A stretch of DNA of 64,000 nt from Hyphomicrobiales bacterium. GTDB taxonomy: Bacteria > Pseudomonadota > Alphaproteobacteria > Rhizobiales > Beijerinckiaceae. The stretch spans positions 1 to 64,000 of the forward strand of contig UBZM01000044.1 of NCBI GenBank assembly GCA_900470095.1. The letters run 5' to 3'. Made by a program: the position numbers and the translations under genes. This document shows positions 17,933 to 26,078 of this stretch, in pieces (position 1 is the first letter of the stretch; every line of letters begins with the position of its first letter). Under the pieces are notes generated by a model. The model searched no databases. It was not told the origin of the DNA and was given only the letters and a program-made list of their open reading frames with translations.

Positions 17933-17961
17933 TTGACTCGTTCCGATTTCCGGAATACTGT
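17933..17961 (+). promoter_or_regulatory. Probable iclR-family gene promoter
   Basis: TTGACT (17933-17938) and TACTGT (17956-17961) are spaced by 17 bases. The -10 element lies inside the palindrome at 17951-17965, which predicts autorepression of the regulator gene. Confidence 0.5.
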
Positions 17962-17965
17962 TCCG
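17951..17965. promoter_or_regulatory. IclR-family operator between livJ and its regulator
   Basis: CGGAATACTGTTCCG is a perfect inverted repeat with a five-base centre. The GGAA-N5-TTCC core is the half-site arrangement described for IclR-family operators. It covers the -10 of the regulator promoter and lies just downstream of the predicted livJ start point, so binding could block both. Confidence 0.7.
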
Positions 17966-17977
17966 TAAATCGATATG

Positions 17978-18006
17978 AACGTAGAAGCGCGTCCCCACCC
18001 TGTCAA
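17978..18006 (-). promoter_or_regulatory. Probable livJ operon promoter
   Basis: On the minus strand a perfect TTGACA (18006-18001) is followed after 17 bases by TACGTT (17983-17978). Transcription would start near 17971, just upstream of the IclR-type palindrome at 17951-17965. Confidence 0.55.
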
Positions 18007-18018
18007 CCAGGATCGGAC

Positions 18019-18831
18019 ATGGAGGCTCAGTTGACGGATCAAACGGAGGCGGACAGCCCGCTGGAGCGCTATCTGAGGCTTCTGGAGATTATCGCTGCCT
18101 TTCCTGGCCGGCTTGCGCTTGCGGATGTGGCAGCACTGTCCGACCTGCCGAAGACGACGGCACATAGATTGCTGAAAGGACTGGTCAAGGCCGAGCTCGC
18201 CAGCGGCGGGCAAGGCGGGCGCGCCTATTCCGTCGGCCCCCGGCTTTCGCGCATCCTTCACGCCACTGCCGAGGACGGATGGCTCGAGGCGCTGGCTCGT
18301 CCAACACTTGCCGCGCTTGCAGAGGATTCCGGCGAGGCCTGCTATCTCACCAAGCTCGTCGGCAGCCGCGTCCTCGTCGCAGTGTCGCAGGCTCCCGAGG
18401 TGCGCTGGCGCAGCTACGTCCAGCCCGGCATCGAGATGCCTCCTCACGCTGCAGCGACCGGCAAGGCGATCATCGCCTATCAGAGCGAGGCCTTGATCCG
18501 CCAGGCCCTCGCAGCCGAACTGCCCAAGCTCACCGTGAATACCCGCAGCGACGAGGCCTGGATCAGGGAGGAATTCGCACGGGTTCGCGACCGCGGCTAC
18601 GCCACCTGTGTGGGCGAGATCGACGAGGGCCTGGCGGCGATCGCAGCGCCGGTATGCCAGAGCGACGGTCTGGTTCTCTACTCGGTCGGCATGACCGGTC
18701 CGCTACAACGCATCATGGGCGATAAGCTGCCGCACCATCTCGCAGCACTGATGGAAGCCAGCAGAGCCCTGGCGAACAAGTTATCAATAGGAACAAAAAT
18801 GTACCAAGCCGCTGTTTCCGCTCCGGAATGA
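18019..18831 (+). CDS. IclR-family transcriptional regulator
   Basis: This 270-residue regulator has an N-terminal winged helix (about residues 15-75, LADVAALSDLPKTTAHRLLKGL). The IclR effector-binding domain follows, with HAAATGKAIIAY and YATCVGEIDEGLAAIAAPV. It is divergent from the liv-hyu-pca cluster and separated by a space with two promoters and one operator, so it very likely controls that cluster and itself. Effectors in this family are often pathway intermediates such as 3-oxoadipate. Confidence 0.92.
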   Translation: MEAQLTDQTEADSPLERYLRLLEIIAAFPGRLALADVAALSDLPKTTAHRLLKGLVKAELASGGQGGRAYSVGPRLSRILHATAEDGWLEALARPTLAALAEDSGEACYLTKLVGSRVLVAVSQAPEVRWRSYVQPGIEMPPHAAATGKAIIAYQSEALIRQALAAELPKLTVNTRSDEAWIREEFARVRDRGYATCVGEIDEGLAAIAAPVCQSDGLVLYSVGMTGPLQRIMGDKLPHHLAALMEASRALANKLSIGTKMYQAAVSAPE

Positions 18832-19040
18832 GCTGATCTTCGTATGTCCCAGCTTGACGAAAGTGGATGTTCTGAATTTCTCAAGATCCGGCCGCGACGT
18901 GAGAGATGGGTCAGCTCCGCCGCCCGTAGGCGAACCCCATCACGGTCGGAAAAAGGGCCACCCCACAACGGGCTCGTTTTCAAACCAGACTGCCCCAATG
19001 CGAGAGTATGGCGCGCTCCCGTAGCAGGAGCATGTCCGCG

Positions 19041-19580
19041 CTAGCGGGTTCCCAGCATCATCTGCCCCAGCGCCTGCCCGACCTGCTGCTGATCGGCGGC
19101 AGAGAGCACCGCGACCAGCCGGCGTTCGGTCTCGGCGTGATCGCGCATCGCCGGTTCGACGATGGCGCGGCCTCGCTCGGTCAGTTCGACAATGACGCCG
19201 CGCCCGTCGGTTTCGTCAGCCATGCGCCTGATATGGCCAGCCTTCTCCAGTTTGCGCAGCAGGTTGGACAAGCCGCCCGAGGTCAGGATCAGCGAGTCGA
19301 GCAGAGCCTTGGGGGACATCCGGTAAGGCGCGCCCTCGACGCGCAAGGTCGCGAGCACGGCGAAGGCCGGATATTTCAGCCGATGTTTGGCCAGGGTCCG
19401 GTTGATCGCGGTGAGGAAGACCTCATGCAGATGCAACAGACGACCGACCACCGCCTTGCCGGAGCAATCGATATCCGCGAACTCGCGCTGCCAGCGCTGC
19501 ATGCCAGCCCCGACGCGGTCGTTGTCCCAGAGCGCAACCGGCTCATCCGACTCGATGCGTCGCCGGGCGTTGTTGCGCAT
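19041..19580 (-). CDS. MarR-family transcriptional regulator
   Basis: The 179-residue protein has a MarR winged helix: LKYPAFAVLATLR, the recognition region LLDSLILTSGGLSNLLRKLEKAGHI and the wing TDGRGVIVELTERG. GAGGA precedes the ATG at 19580; longer frames start in non-conserved sequence. It is divergent from the polyamine-type ABC operon at 19800. A palindrome in the shared upstream space (19675-19688) is a likely operator. Confidence 0.9.
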   Translation of the reverse strand: MRNNARRRIESDEPVALWDNDRVGAGMQRWQREFADIDCSGKAVVGRLLHLHEVFLTAINRTLAKHRLKYPAFAVLATLRVEGAPYRMSPKALLDSLILTSGGLSNLLRKLEKAGHIRRMADETDGRGVIVELTERGRAIVEPAMRDHAETERRLVAVLSAADQQQVGQALGQMMLGTR

Positions 19581-19674
19581 GCCATTCCTCCTGCAGAGGC
19601 CTTTCGGACCATGATGTGCGCCGCCACGCAAGCGCGGCAGGCCCCGTCGGCAGCATGAGAATATCTTTTATTTA

Positions 19675-19688
19675 TCTTTCTTGAAAGA
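19675..19688. promoter_or_regulatory. Candidate MarR operator
   Basis: TCTTTC-TT-GAAAGA is a perfect six-base inverted repeat in an AT-rich tract within otherwise GC-rich DNA. It lies between the divergent MarR gene and the ABC transporter operon. Confidence 0.5.
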
Positions 19689-19799
19689 CAAATCGGAGCG
19701 TGTCATGCTCCGCTTCGGAGGACAGGAGGGACCTGTCCTCCGCGCCGAGAAGCCGCGGGACAGCGGTGGGCGCTGCGCAACAGACGGGGAAACACGACC

Positions 19800-20825
19800 A
19801 TGCGCCACACGCTCCGCTTCGCGACGGCCACCGCCATTCTCAGCGCCGGTCTCTCCATGACCGCCCATGCCGAGGAACTGGTCGTCGGGGCCTTCGGAGG
19901 CTCCTTCGCCGAGAACGTCAAAGCCTGCCATATCGCCGCTTTCGAGAAGGCGACCGGGGCAACCGTCGCGCTCAAGCTCGGCAATTCCTCGCAATTCGCC
20001 GCGTCCATCCGCGCGACCGCCGGCAAGCCCGATATGGATATCGTCTATATCGACAACTCCTTGGCCGCTCAGACACATGGCGAGAAGCTCAACGAGACGA
20101 TCGACCGGAAGAAGCTGACGAATGCGGGCGACGTGATCGCCTCGGCCTGGGGCAAGGATGACAGCTATGTCGTCGCCATGGTGAGCGCGACTGCGCTCGT
20201 CTACAATCCGAAGCTCGTGAAGGCTCCGCCGACGTCCTGGCTCGACCTTGCCGACCCGGCCTATGCCGGCAAATACGCAATAGGCGATATCAGCGGCACG
20301 TCCGGCCTGCATTTCCTGCTGGCACTCAACAAGATCAAGGGCGGCACGTTGGACAACGTCGACCCCGGGATCGAGGCGATGAAGCCGATCGCGAAGGGCT
20401 CAGCCGTGCTCTACACCCAGGCTGATCAGCTCCTCTCGTTGTTCGAGCGGCAGGAGATTGCGCTCGCTCCCTGGTATCCTGACCGGGCCGGAGTCGCCAT
20501 CGACAAGGGGCTTTCGCTCGCCGTCGCCTATCCCAAGGAAGGTGCAGTCGGCATCCTGCCGGCGGTGATCATCCCGAAGGGCACGGCAAAGTCGGAACTG
20601 GCGCATAAATTCCTCGACCAGATCCTCTCGGCCGATGGCCAGGCCTGCTTTTCCGAGCGCGCCTATATCGGCGCGGTCAACACCAAGGTGAAGCTCTCGG
20701 ACAAGCTCCAGAAGATCGTCCCCAACGGCGAAACCCTCGAGAAGGCCTGGTTCATCGATCCGGAGGTCATCGCCAAGAACACGGCCAACTGGACACGTCG
20801 CTGGCAGCGCGAAGTGGCGCGCTGA
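19800..20825 (+). CDS. Polyamine/organic-compound ABC transporter, solute-binding protein
   Basis: The 341-residue PotD-like protein has a signal peptide (cleavage near AHAEEL), then VVGAFGGSFAENV, PDMDIVYID and PPTSWLDLADPAYAGKYA, all typical of extracellular solute-binding family 1 polyamine/thiamine/iron-type proteins. It heads an operon of ATPase, two permeases and four enzymes. The cargo is not polyamine-specific in this family. The downstream amidase, NodB-fold hydrolase and SDRs suggest an amide-containing compound. Confidence 0.88.
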   Translation: MRHTLRFATATAILSAGLSMTAHAEELVVGAFGGSFAENVKACHIAAFEKATGATVALKLGNSSQFAASIRATAGKPDMDIVYIDNSLAAQTHGEKLNETIDRKKLTNAGDVIASAWGKDDSYVVAMVSATALVYNPKLVKAPPTSWLDLADPAYAGKYAIGDISGTSGLHFLLALNKIKGGTLDNVDPGIEAMKPIAKGSAVLYTQADQLLSLFERQEIALAPWYPDRAGVAIDKGLSLAVAYPKEGAVGILPAVIIPKGTAKSELAHKFLDQILSADGQACFSERAYIGAVNTKVKLSDKLQKIVPNGETLEKAWFIDPEVIAKNTANWTRRWQREVAR

Positions 20826-20831
20826 TCCCGC

Positions 20832-20870
20832 AGATCATCGGACCGGATCTCGTATCCGGTCAGATGATCT
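20832..20870 (+). other. Large hairpin after the solute-binding protein gene
   Basis: AGATCATC then GACCGGAT pair with ATCCGGTC then GATGATCT. The result is a 16-pair stem with one mismatch and a five-base loop. It begins six bases past the stop codon and runs straight into a dispersed repeat. It may serve as an attenuator or mRNA-stabilising element. Confidence 0.65.
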
Positions 20871-20932
20871 AACCTTCTGTGTGTGCATCGGCTTTCCCCA
20901 AAACCGCAATCCAGTTTTCGGGCCGATGCTTT
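20863..20932 (+). repeat. Dispersed palindromic intergenic repeat, copy A
   Basis: This 70-base element matches 51703-51772 at about nine positions in ten. It contains an internal hairpin from GCATCGG (20886) to CCGATGC (20929), with CCC and GGG pairing inside. Both copies lie between genes. The layout of palindromes in tandem resembles RIME-type elements of rhizobia. Confidence 0.8.
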
Positions 20933-20958
20933 GGAACTCCGAGAGACAGGAGCAGCCG

Positions 20959-22041
20959 ATGAGCGCGCTGACCTTCGAACGGCTGGGCAAATCCTATGGC
21001 GATGCCACCGTCGTCCAGGACGTCTCGCTGGCGATCAAGGAGGGCGAGTTCGTTTCGCTGCTCGGCCCCTCGGGCTGCGGCAAGACAACGATCCTGCGCA
21101 TGGTCGCGGGGCTGGTGACGCCAAGCCGCGGCCGCATCCTGATCGGCAGCGACGACGTCACTGCGCTACCGCCGAACAAGCGCGGGCTCGGGCTTGTCTT
21201 CCAGTCCTATGCGCTGTTTCCGCATCTCACCGTCTACGAGAACGTCGCCTTCGGCCTGCGCCGGCGCAAGGTCGCAGGGGCCGAACTTGAGAAGCGGGTC
21301 AAGGAAGCGCTCGCCATGGTGCGGCTCGGCGCCTTTGGCGAGCGTTATCCGCGCCAGCTTTCGGGCGGCCAACAGCAGCGCGTCGCGATAGCGCGCGCAC
21401 TTGCCCCCCATCCGCGCGTGCTCCTCTTCGACGAGCCGCTGTCCAATCTCGATGCGCAGCTGCGCGACGAGATGCAGATCGAGTTGAAGCGCCTGCAGCG
21501 CGGGCTCGGCATCACCACGCTCTTCGTCACGCATGACCAGGGCGAGGCGCTGTCGATGTCGGATCGGGTCGGCGTCATGGCCAAGGGCGTGATGCAGCAA
21601 TTCGCGACGCCCGAGGACATCTATCACCGCCCGGCGACGGGCTTCGTCGCAAGCTTCATCGGCAAACCGAACCGGCTCACCGGCTCTGTCGCGTTGCGGA
21701 ATGGGGCAGGAGGAACGCTGAGCCTCGGCGGCGGGCTGAAGCTGCCTGCCAGTCTGATCGACCAGCCTGAAGGCGCGAAGGTCGATATCGTGATCCGGCA
21801 GGAGGCGATCCGGCTGCATCGCGACGGCACCGAAACCGGTGCGCTCGCCGGCACGATCGCGCTGCGCTCCTTCAGCGGGGCGCGGGTGCAATATGTCGTG
21901 AAACTGGCCGAGCAGGTCGAACTCGTCGCGGAGGCGCCCTCGAGCGGACCCGATTCCGAACTGGCGATCGGTAGTTCGGTCGCACTCGCGATCGATCCCG
22001 CATCGGTCTTTGCGATGAGCGCCGAAGGGACCGCGGCGTGA
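20959..22041 (+). CDS. Polyamine-type ABC transporter, ATPase
   Basis: The 360-residue PotA-like ATPase has Walker A GPSGCGKTT, Q-loop VFQSYALFPHLTVYENV, signature LSGGQQQR and Walker B VLLFDEPLSNLD. A C-terminal TOBE-type domain follows from about residue 235. I begin at the ATG with CAGGAG upstream; the longer frame starts inside the dispersed repeat. The stop overlaps the GTG start of the next permease gene. Confidence 0.92.
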   Translation: MSALTFERLGKSYGDATVVQDVSLAIKEGEFVSLLGPSGCGKTTILRMVAGLVTPSRGRILIGSDDVTALPPNKRGLGLVFQSYALFPHLTVYENVAFGLRRRKVAGAELEKRVKEALAMVRLGAFGERYPRQLSGGQQQRVAIARALAPHPRVLLFDEPLSNLDAQLRDEMQIELKRLQRGLGITTLFVTHDQGEALSMSDRVGVMAKGVMQQFATPEDIYHRPATGFVASFIGKPNRLTGSVALRNGAGGTLSLGGGLKLPASLIDQPEGAKVDIVIRQEAIRLHRDGTETGALAGTIALRSFSGARVQYVVKLAEQVELVAEAPSSGPDSELAIGSSVALAIDPASVFAMSAEGTAA

Positions 22042-22889
22042 TCGCGCCCCGGCACGGCCTGATGCTGATCGCGCCTCTGGCGCTGGTGCTGGCGGGATTC
22101 TTCCTGGTGCCGGTGCTGATGATGCTGCCGACCAGCTTCGCCGAATATGTGCCGGGCGCGGGCCTGGCGAAGGGCGTCTGGACGCTGGAGAACTACACCC
22201 GCATCGTCACCGACGACTATTACCGCGAGGTGATCTGGCGGACGCTGGGGCTCGGCCTCTTCGTCACGCTGGCCTGCCTGGTGATGGGCTATCCACTGGC
22301 CTATCTGATCGCGCGCGGCCCGGAACGCTGGCGCGTGCCGCTGATCCTGCTCGTCATCTTCCCGATGATGCTGAACCTCGTCGTGCGCTCCTTCGGCTGG
22401 ATCGCCCTCCTCGCCAATCGCGGGCTGGTGAACAATCTGCTGATCGATCTCGGCCTGATCTCGGCGCCGCTGAAGCTGATGTTCAACCTGACCGGGCTGA
22501 TGATCGGCCTCACGCATATCTACCTGCCCTTCATGGTGCTGATGCTGGTCGCGGCGATCCGCAACGTGCCGCGCGACGTTGAATCGGCGGCGGCAACGCT
22601 GGGCTCGAGCCGGCTGCATGTCTTCACCTCGGTGACGCTGCCCCTGTCGGCGCCGGGCATCCTCGCCGGTTCGATCCTGGTCTTTGTCCTGACGATCAGT
22701 GCGCTGGTGACGCCGCGCATGCTGGGCGGGCCGACCTACAAGGTCATGGCGACGCTGATCTACGACGAATTCATGCAGCTTCTCGACTGGCCGAGCGGTT
22801 CGGCGCTGTCCTTCGCCCTGACCTTCATGGCGATCGGCGTAATCTGGTTGTCGAGCCGGCTGACAAAGCGTTGGGCGGGGATGGCATGA
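22038..22889 (+). CDS. Polyamine-type ABC transporter, permease 1
   Basis: A 283-residue PotB-like permease with six hydrophobic segments and the ATPase-contact loop ESAAATLGSSRLHVFTSVTLPLS. It starts with GTG inside the ATPase stop (GTGA overlap) and ends in an ATGA overlap with the second permease gene. Confidence 0.92.
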   Translation: MIAPRHGLMLIAPLALVLAGFFLVPVLMMLPTSFAEYVPGAGLAKGVWTLENYTRIVTDDYYREVIWRTLGLGLFVTLACLVMGYPLAYLIARGPERWRVPLILLVIFPMMLNLVVRSFGWIALLANRGLVNNLLIDLGLISAPLKLMFNLTGLMIGLTHIYLPFMVLMLVAAIRNVPRDVESAAATLGSSRLHVFTSVTLPLSAPGILAGSILVFVLTISALVTPRMLGGPTYKVMATLIYDEFMQLLDWPSGSALSFALTFMAIGVIWLSSRLTKRWAGMA

Positions 22890-23689
22890 CGAGCGCAACC
22901 GACAGCGACGACCGGCCAGGCCTGGCGGTCACCACGACGGCACTCGCGGTCATCGTCTTCCTGCAGGTGCCGGTGATCGTCGTCATGCTGGCGGCGTTCT
23001 CGACGACATCCTATCTCACCATTCCGCCGCAGGGCCTGACGCTGGCCTGGTTCGGCAAGGTGCTGAGCGACCCGAGCTATCTCTCCGCCATCCGGATGAG
23101 CCTGATCCTGGCTTGCGGCTCGACCGTGATCTCGCTCGTGCTCGGCGTCGCCGCCGCCTATGCGCTGTTCCGCAAGAGCGTGCCGGGTTCGGAGGCGATC
23201 ACCTCGTTCCTGATGGCCCCGCTGATCCTGCCCGCGGTCGTGATCGGCGTGGCGCTGCTGCAGTATTTCAGCCTGACCGGCCTGCGTGGCAGCCTGATCG
23301 GCCTATTGATGGCCCATGTCGTGATCACCGTGCCCTATATCGTGCGCTCCGGGCTGGCCAGCCTCAGCGGCCTCGATCTCGCGGTCGAGGAGGCGGCGCG
23401 GGTGCTGGGCGCCACGGGTTTCGAAGCCTTCCGGCTCGTCACATTGCCGCTGATCCGGCCGGGCCTCGTTGCCGGTGCGCTCTTCGCCTTCATCACCTCG
23501 CTCGACAATGTCCCGGTGACGATCTTCCTGATCGGGGCCAACCAGACGACGCTGCCCGTCCTGATCTTCTCCTCGGTCGAGATGGGGATCGACCCGAGCG
23601 TCGCCGCCGTCTCGACCCTCCTCATCGTCGCGACCGGCATTGTCCTGCTCATCGCCGAGCGCCGCGCCGGCTTCCACCGCTTCGTCTGA
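22886..23689 (+). CDS. Polyamine-type ABC transporter, permease 2
   Basis: A 267-residue PotC-like permease. It has the contact loop EEAARVLGATGFEAFRLVTLP and the segment SLDNVPVTIFLIG that marks this subfamily. The ATG at 22886 overlaps the preceding stop; the in-frame extension to 22871 is not needed. Confidence 0.92.
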   Translation: MTSATDSDDRPGLAVTTTALAVIVFLQVPVIVVMLAAFSTTSYLTIPPQGLTLAWFGKVLSDPSYLSAIRMSLILACGSTVISLVLGVAAAYALFRKSVPGSEAITSFLMAPLILPAVVIGVALLQYFSLTGLRGSLIGLLMAHVVITVPYIVRSGLASLSGLDLAVEEAARVLGATGFEAFRLVTLPLIRPGLVAGALFAFITSLDNVPVTIFLIGANQTTLPVLIFSSVEMGIDPSVAAVSTLLIVATGIVLLIAERRAGFHRFV

Positions 23690-23704
23690 CGCGAGTTTTT
23701 CATC

Positions 23705-24538
23705 ATGCCGCTGACCAGCAAGGGTTTCCCGCTGTTCCTGACCTTCGATCTCGATGCCGAGACGATGTGGACAGGGCGCGACCCCGATTATGCTAACCGT
23801 CCCATCCTGATGTCCCAGGGCGCCTATGGCTGGAAGGTGGGCACCGGCCGCGTGCTCGACCTGCTCGACCGCTACGGCATCAAGGCGACCTTCTTCGTGC
23901 CGGGCCTGATCATCGACCAGCGGGAATGGCTGATGGAGGAGATCCTGAAGCGCGGCCACGAGATCGCCCATCACAGCTACAGCCACACCTGGATCCTGAA
24001 CCTCTCGCCGGAGCAGGAGCGCGAGGAGATGGAGCGGGGCTTTCAGTCGATCCAGCGCGTCAGCGGGCGTGCCCCGCGCGGCTGGCGCTCGCCGGCAGCC
24101 GAGATCAGCCAGATCACCATGCCCATGCTGGTCGAATACGGCTTCGACTACTCCTCGAACTTCTTCGACGACGACTCGCCCTATCTGCATGAGGTCGAGG
24201 GCAAGGAGACCAGGATCGTCGAGCTGCCCTTCCGCTGGGTGCTCGATGATGCCCCCTTCTTCCAGTACTCGATCGTGCTTCCGGGCCGCACCATGCAGCC
24301 CCCCTCTGCGCTGCTCGAAGCCTGGAAGGGCGAATTCGACGTTCTCTACGCCGAGGACCGGATGATGATGGTCGGCATGCATCCCGAGATGATCGGCCAG
24401 CCCTCGCGGATCAAGGCGCTGGAGGGGTTGATCGAGCACGCGCTGAAACATCCCAATGTCTGGATCGGTCGCTGCGACGAGATGGTCGCAGATATGCGCC
24501 CCGGGCTGGAGCAGGCGCGGGCCGGAGCGAGGCGGTGA
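23705..24538 (+). CDS. NodB-fold (polysaccharide deacetylase family) hydrolase
   Basis: The 277 residues carry the NodB signature: an acidic first motif TFDLDAE, then HEIAHHSYSH with the metal-binding histidines, and RSPAAEIS. There is no signal peptide, so it acts in the cytoplasm. This makes true polysaccharide deacetylation unlikely. Cytoplasmic members of the fold include PuuE-type allantoinase and cyclic imidases, and the amidase and ABC importer in the same operon favour hydrolysis of an imported small amide or imide. It ends in a GTGA overlap with the next gene. Confidence 0.85.
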   Translation: MPLTSKGFPLFLTFDLDAETMWTGRDPDYANRPILMSQGAYGWKVGTGRVLDLLDRYGIKATFFVPGLIIDQREWLMEEILKRGHEIAHHSYSHTWILNLSPEQEREEMERGFQSIQRVSGRAPRGWRSPAAEISQITMPMLVEYGFDYSSNFFDDDSPYLHEVEGKETRIVELPFRWVLDDAPFFQYSIVLPGRTMQPPSALLEAWKGEFDVLYAEDRMMMVGMHPEMIGQPSRIKALEGLIEHALKHPNVWIGRCDEMVADMRPGLEQARAGARR

Positions 24539-25296
24539 GCGGCGCCCTCGCCGGCCGGCGGATCCTGATCACGGGCGCAGCCAAGGGCATCGGCCTCGCC
24601 AGCGTTGCCCGGTTCATCGCGGAGGGCGCGCGCGTCGTGGCGCTCGATCGCGACAAAGTGGCCTTGGGCGAGTTGGCGGAGCGATTCGACAGAGCTTCTC
24701 TGCATGCGGTCAGCGCCGATGTCGTCGACCCGACCGCGGTTGCCGCGGCCGTCGCCGCCGGCGTCGCTGCGCTGGAAGGGCTCGACGGTATCGTCAACGC
24801 GGCCGGCGTCGACCTGCTGGCCGAGATCGAAGCGATGACGCTTGCCGACTGGAACCGGATCATCGCCGTGAACCTGACCGGGCCGATGCTGGTGATGCAG
24901 GCCGCATTCCCGCATCTGCGGGCGGCCGGCGGCGGCACCATCGTCAATGTCTCCTCGGGCGCGGGGCTCTCGCCCCTGAAGCATCGGACCGCCTATTGCG
25001 CCTCCAAGGCCGGCCTGCAGATGGCGTCCAAGGCGCTGGCGATCGAAGCCGCGGAGTTCGGCATCCGCGTCAACACGATCTGTCCCGGCGCGGTCGAGAC
25101 CGAGCTGTTCCGTTCGAGCATCGACGGCGCGGCCGATCCGCAGGCGGCCTATGAAGCCGTGCGGGCCCGCTATGCCCTTCGGCGCATCGCCTCGCCGGAC
25201 GAGATCGCAGCGGCGATCCTGTGGCTGACCAGTGGCGAGTCCTCCTACGTCACCGGCACCGCCATCGCTGTCGATGGCGGCCGGACCTTTCATTGA
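24535..25296 (+). CDS. Short-chain dehydrogenase/reductase 1
   Basis: A 253-residue classical SDR with TGAAKGIG (13-20) for NAD(P), NAAG (88-91), and a Ser140/Tyr154/Lys158 catalytic set in NVSSG and YCASK. The aspartate in ALDRD after the second strand favours NAD over NADP. It starts with GTG overlapping the previous stop. It probably oxidises a hydroxyl made or imported by this operon. Confidence 0.9.
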   Translation: MSGALAGRRILITGAAKGIGLASVARFIAEGARVVALDRDKVALGELAERFDRASLHAVSADVVDPTAVAAAVAAGVAALEGLDGIVNAAGVDLLAEIEAMTLADWNRIIAVNLTGPMLVMQAAFPHLRAAGGGTIVNVSSGAGLSPLKHRTAYCASKAGLQMASKALAIEAAEFGIRVNTICPGAVETELFRSSIDGAADPQAAYEAVRARYALRRIASPDEIAAAILWLTSGESSYVTGTAIAVDGGRTFH

Positions 25297-25306
25297 GGAG
25301 CAAGCG

Positions 25307-26065
25307 ATGACGGCGATCACGCAACGCTTTCTGGGCAAGACCGTTGCCATCACAGGCGCAGCCCATGGCATAGGCGCGGCAACCGCGCGCCGCTTCCTGG
25401 CTGAAGGTGCCAGCGTCGCGGTGATCGATCGCGAGGCGGACGATTTCGCCGAAGCCCTCGGCGCGTTCCCGCCGCAGCGCCAGTTCTCGCTGGTCGGCGA
25501 TTGCACGGATGCCGCGGTCCTGGCCGATTTCCACGCCCGCACCATTGCGGCCTTTGGACCGGTCGATATCCTGTTCAACAATGTCGGCCAGAGCGGGCGC
25601 GAGCGCGCGACCCAGTTCCATGAATCCGAGGAGGAGGTCTGGCGCTTCGTCCTCGAGGTCTCGCTCTTCACCGCGATGCGGATGTCGCGGCTCGTTGCCC
25701 CGGCCATGCGCGAACGCGGCGGCCGCATCATCAACATGTCGAGCGATGCGGCGTTGGTCGGTGATGCCGGCCTTGCCGATTATGCGGCGGCCAAGATGGG
25801 GATCATCGGCTTCACGCGCTCGCTTGCGCGCGAGCTGGCGCCGCATCGTGTCACGGTCAACGCGGTTGCGCCTGGCGCGATCCGCACCCGTGCCCATGAT
25901 CGCCTCGCACCGGCGGTCATCGAGCGGATCAAGGCAACCACGCCTGCCGCCTTCATCGCCGAGCCGGAGGACGTCGCCGGCTGCGTCGCCTTCCTTGCCA
26001 GCGACGACGCTCGTTACGTCACCGGCCAGACGCTGCTGATCGATGGCGGCCGCTGGATGATCTGA
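25307..26065 (+). CDS. Short-chain dehydrogenase/reductase 2
   Basis: A 252-residue SDR with TGAAHGIG (16-23), NNVG (91-94), MSSD, and Tyr159-x3-Lys163 in DYAAAKMG. VIDRE suggests NAD preference. GAGGAG precedes the ATG at 25307. It lies 10 bases after SDR 1 and 13 bases before the amidase. The two SDRs differ enough to act on different intermediates. Confidence 0.9.
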   Translation: MTAITQRFLGKTVAITGAAHGIGAATARRFLAEGASVAVIDREADDFAEALGAFPPQRQFSLVGDCTDAAVLADFHARTIAAFGPVDILFNNVGQSGRERATQFHESEEEVWRFVLEVSLFTAMRMSRLVAPAMRERGGRIINMSSDAALVGDAGLADYAAAKMGIIGFTRSLARELAPHRVTVNAVAPGAIRTRAHDRLAPAVIERIKATTPAAFIAEPEDVAGCVAFLASDDARYVTGQTLLIDGGRWMI

Positions 26066-26078
26066 CAAGGAAACGACC

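Noticed and set aside
21624..22898. A 424-codon minus-strand frame opposite the ATPase and permease genes
   Set aside because: No homology-like features, and the plus-strand genes have perfect ABC motifs and overlapping starts and stops.
23705..24538. Annotation as a secreted peptidoglycan or chitin deacetylase
   Set aside because: The fold is right, but there is no signal peptide and the operon is for uptake and catabolism of a small molecule.
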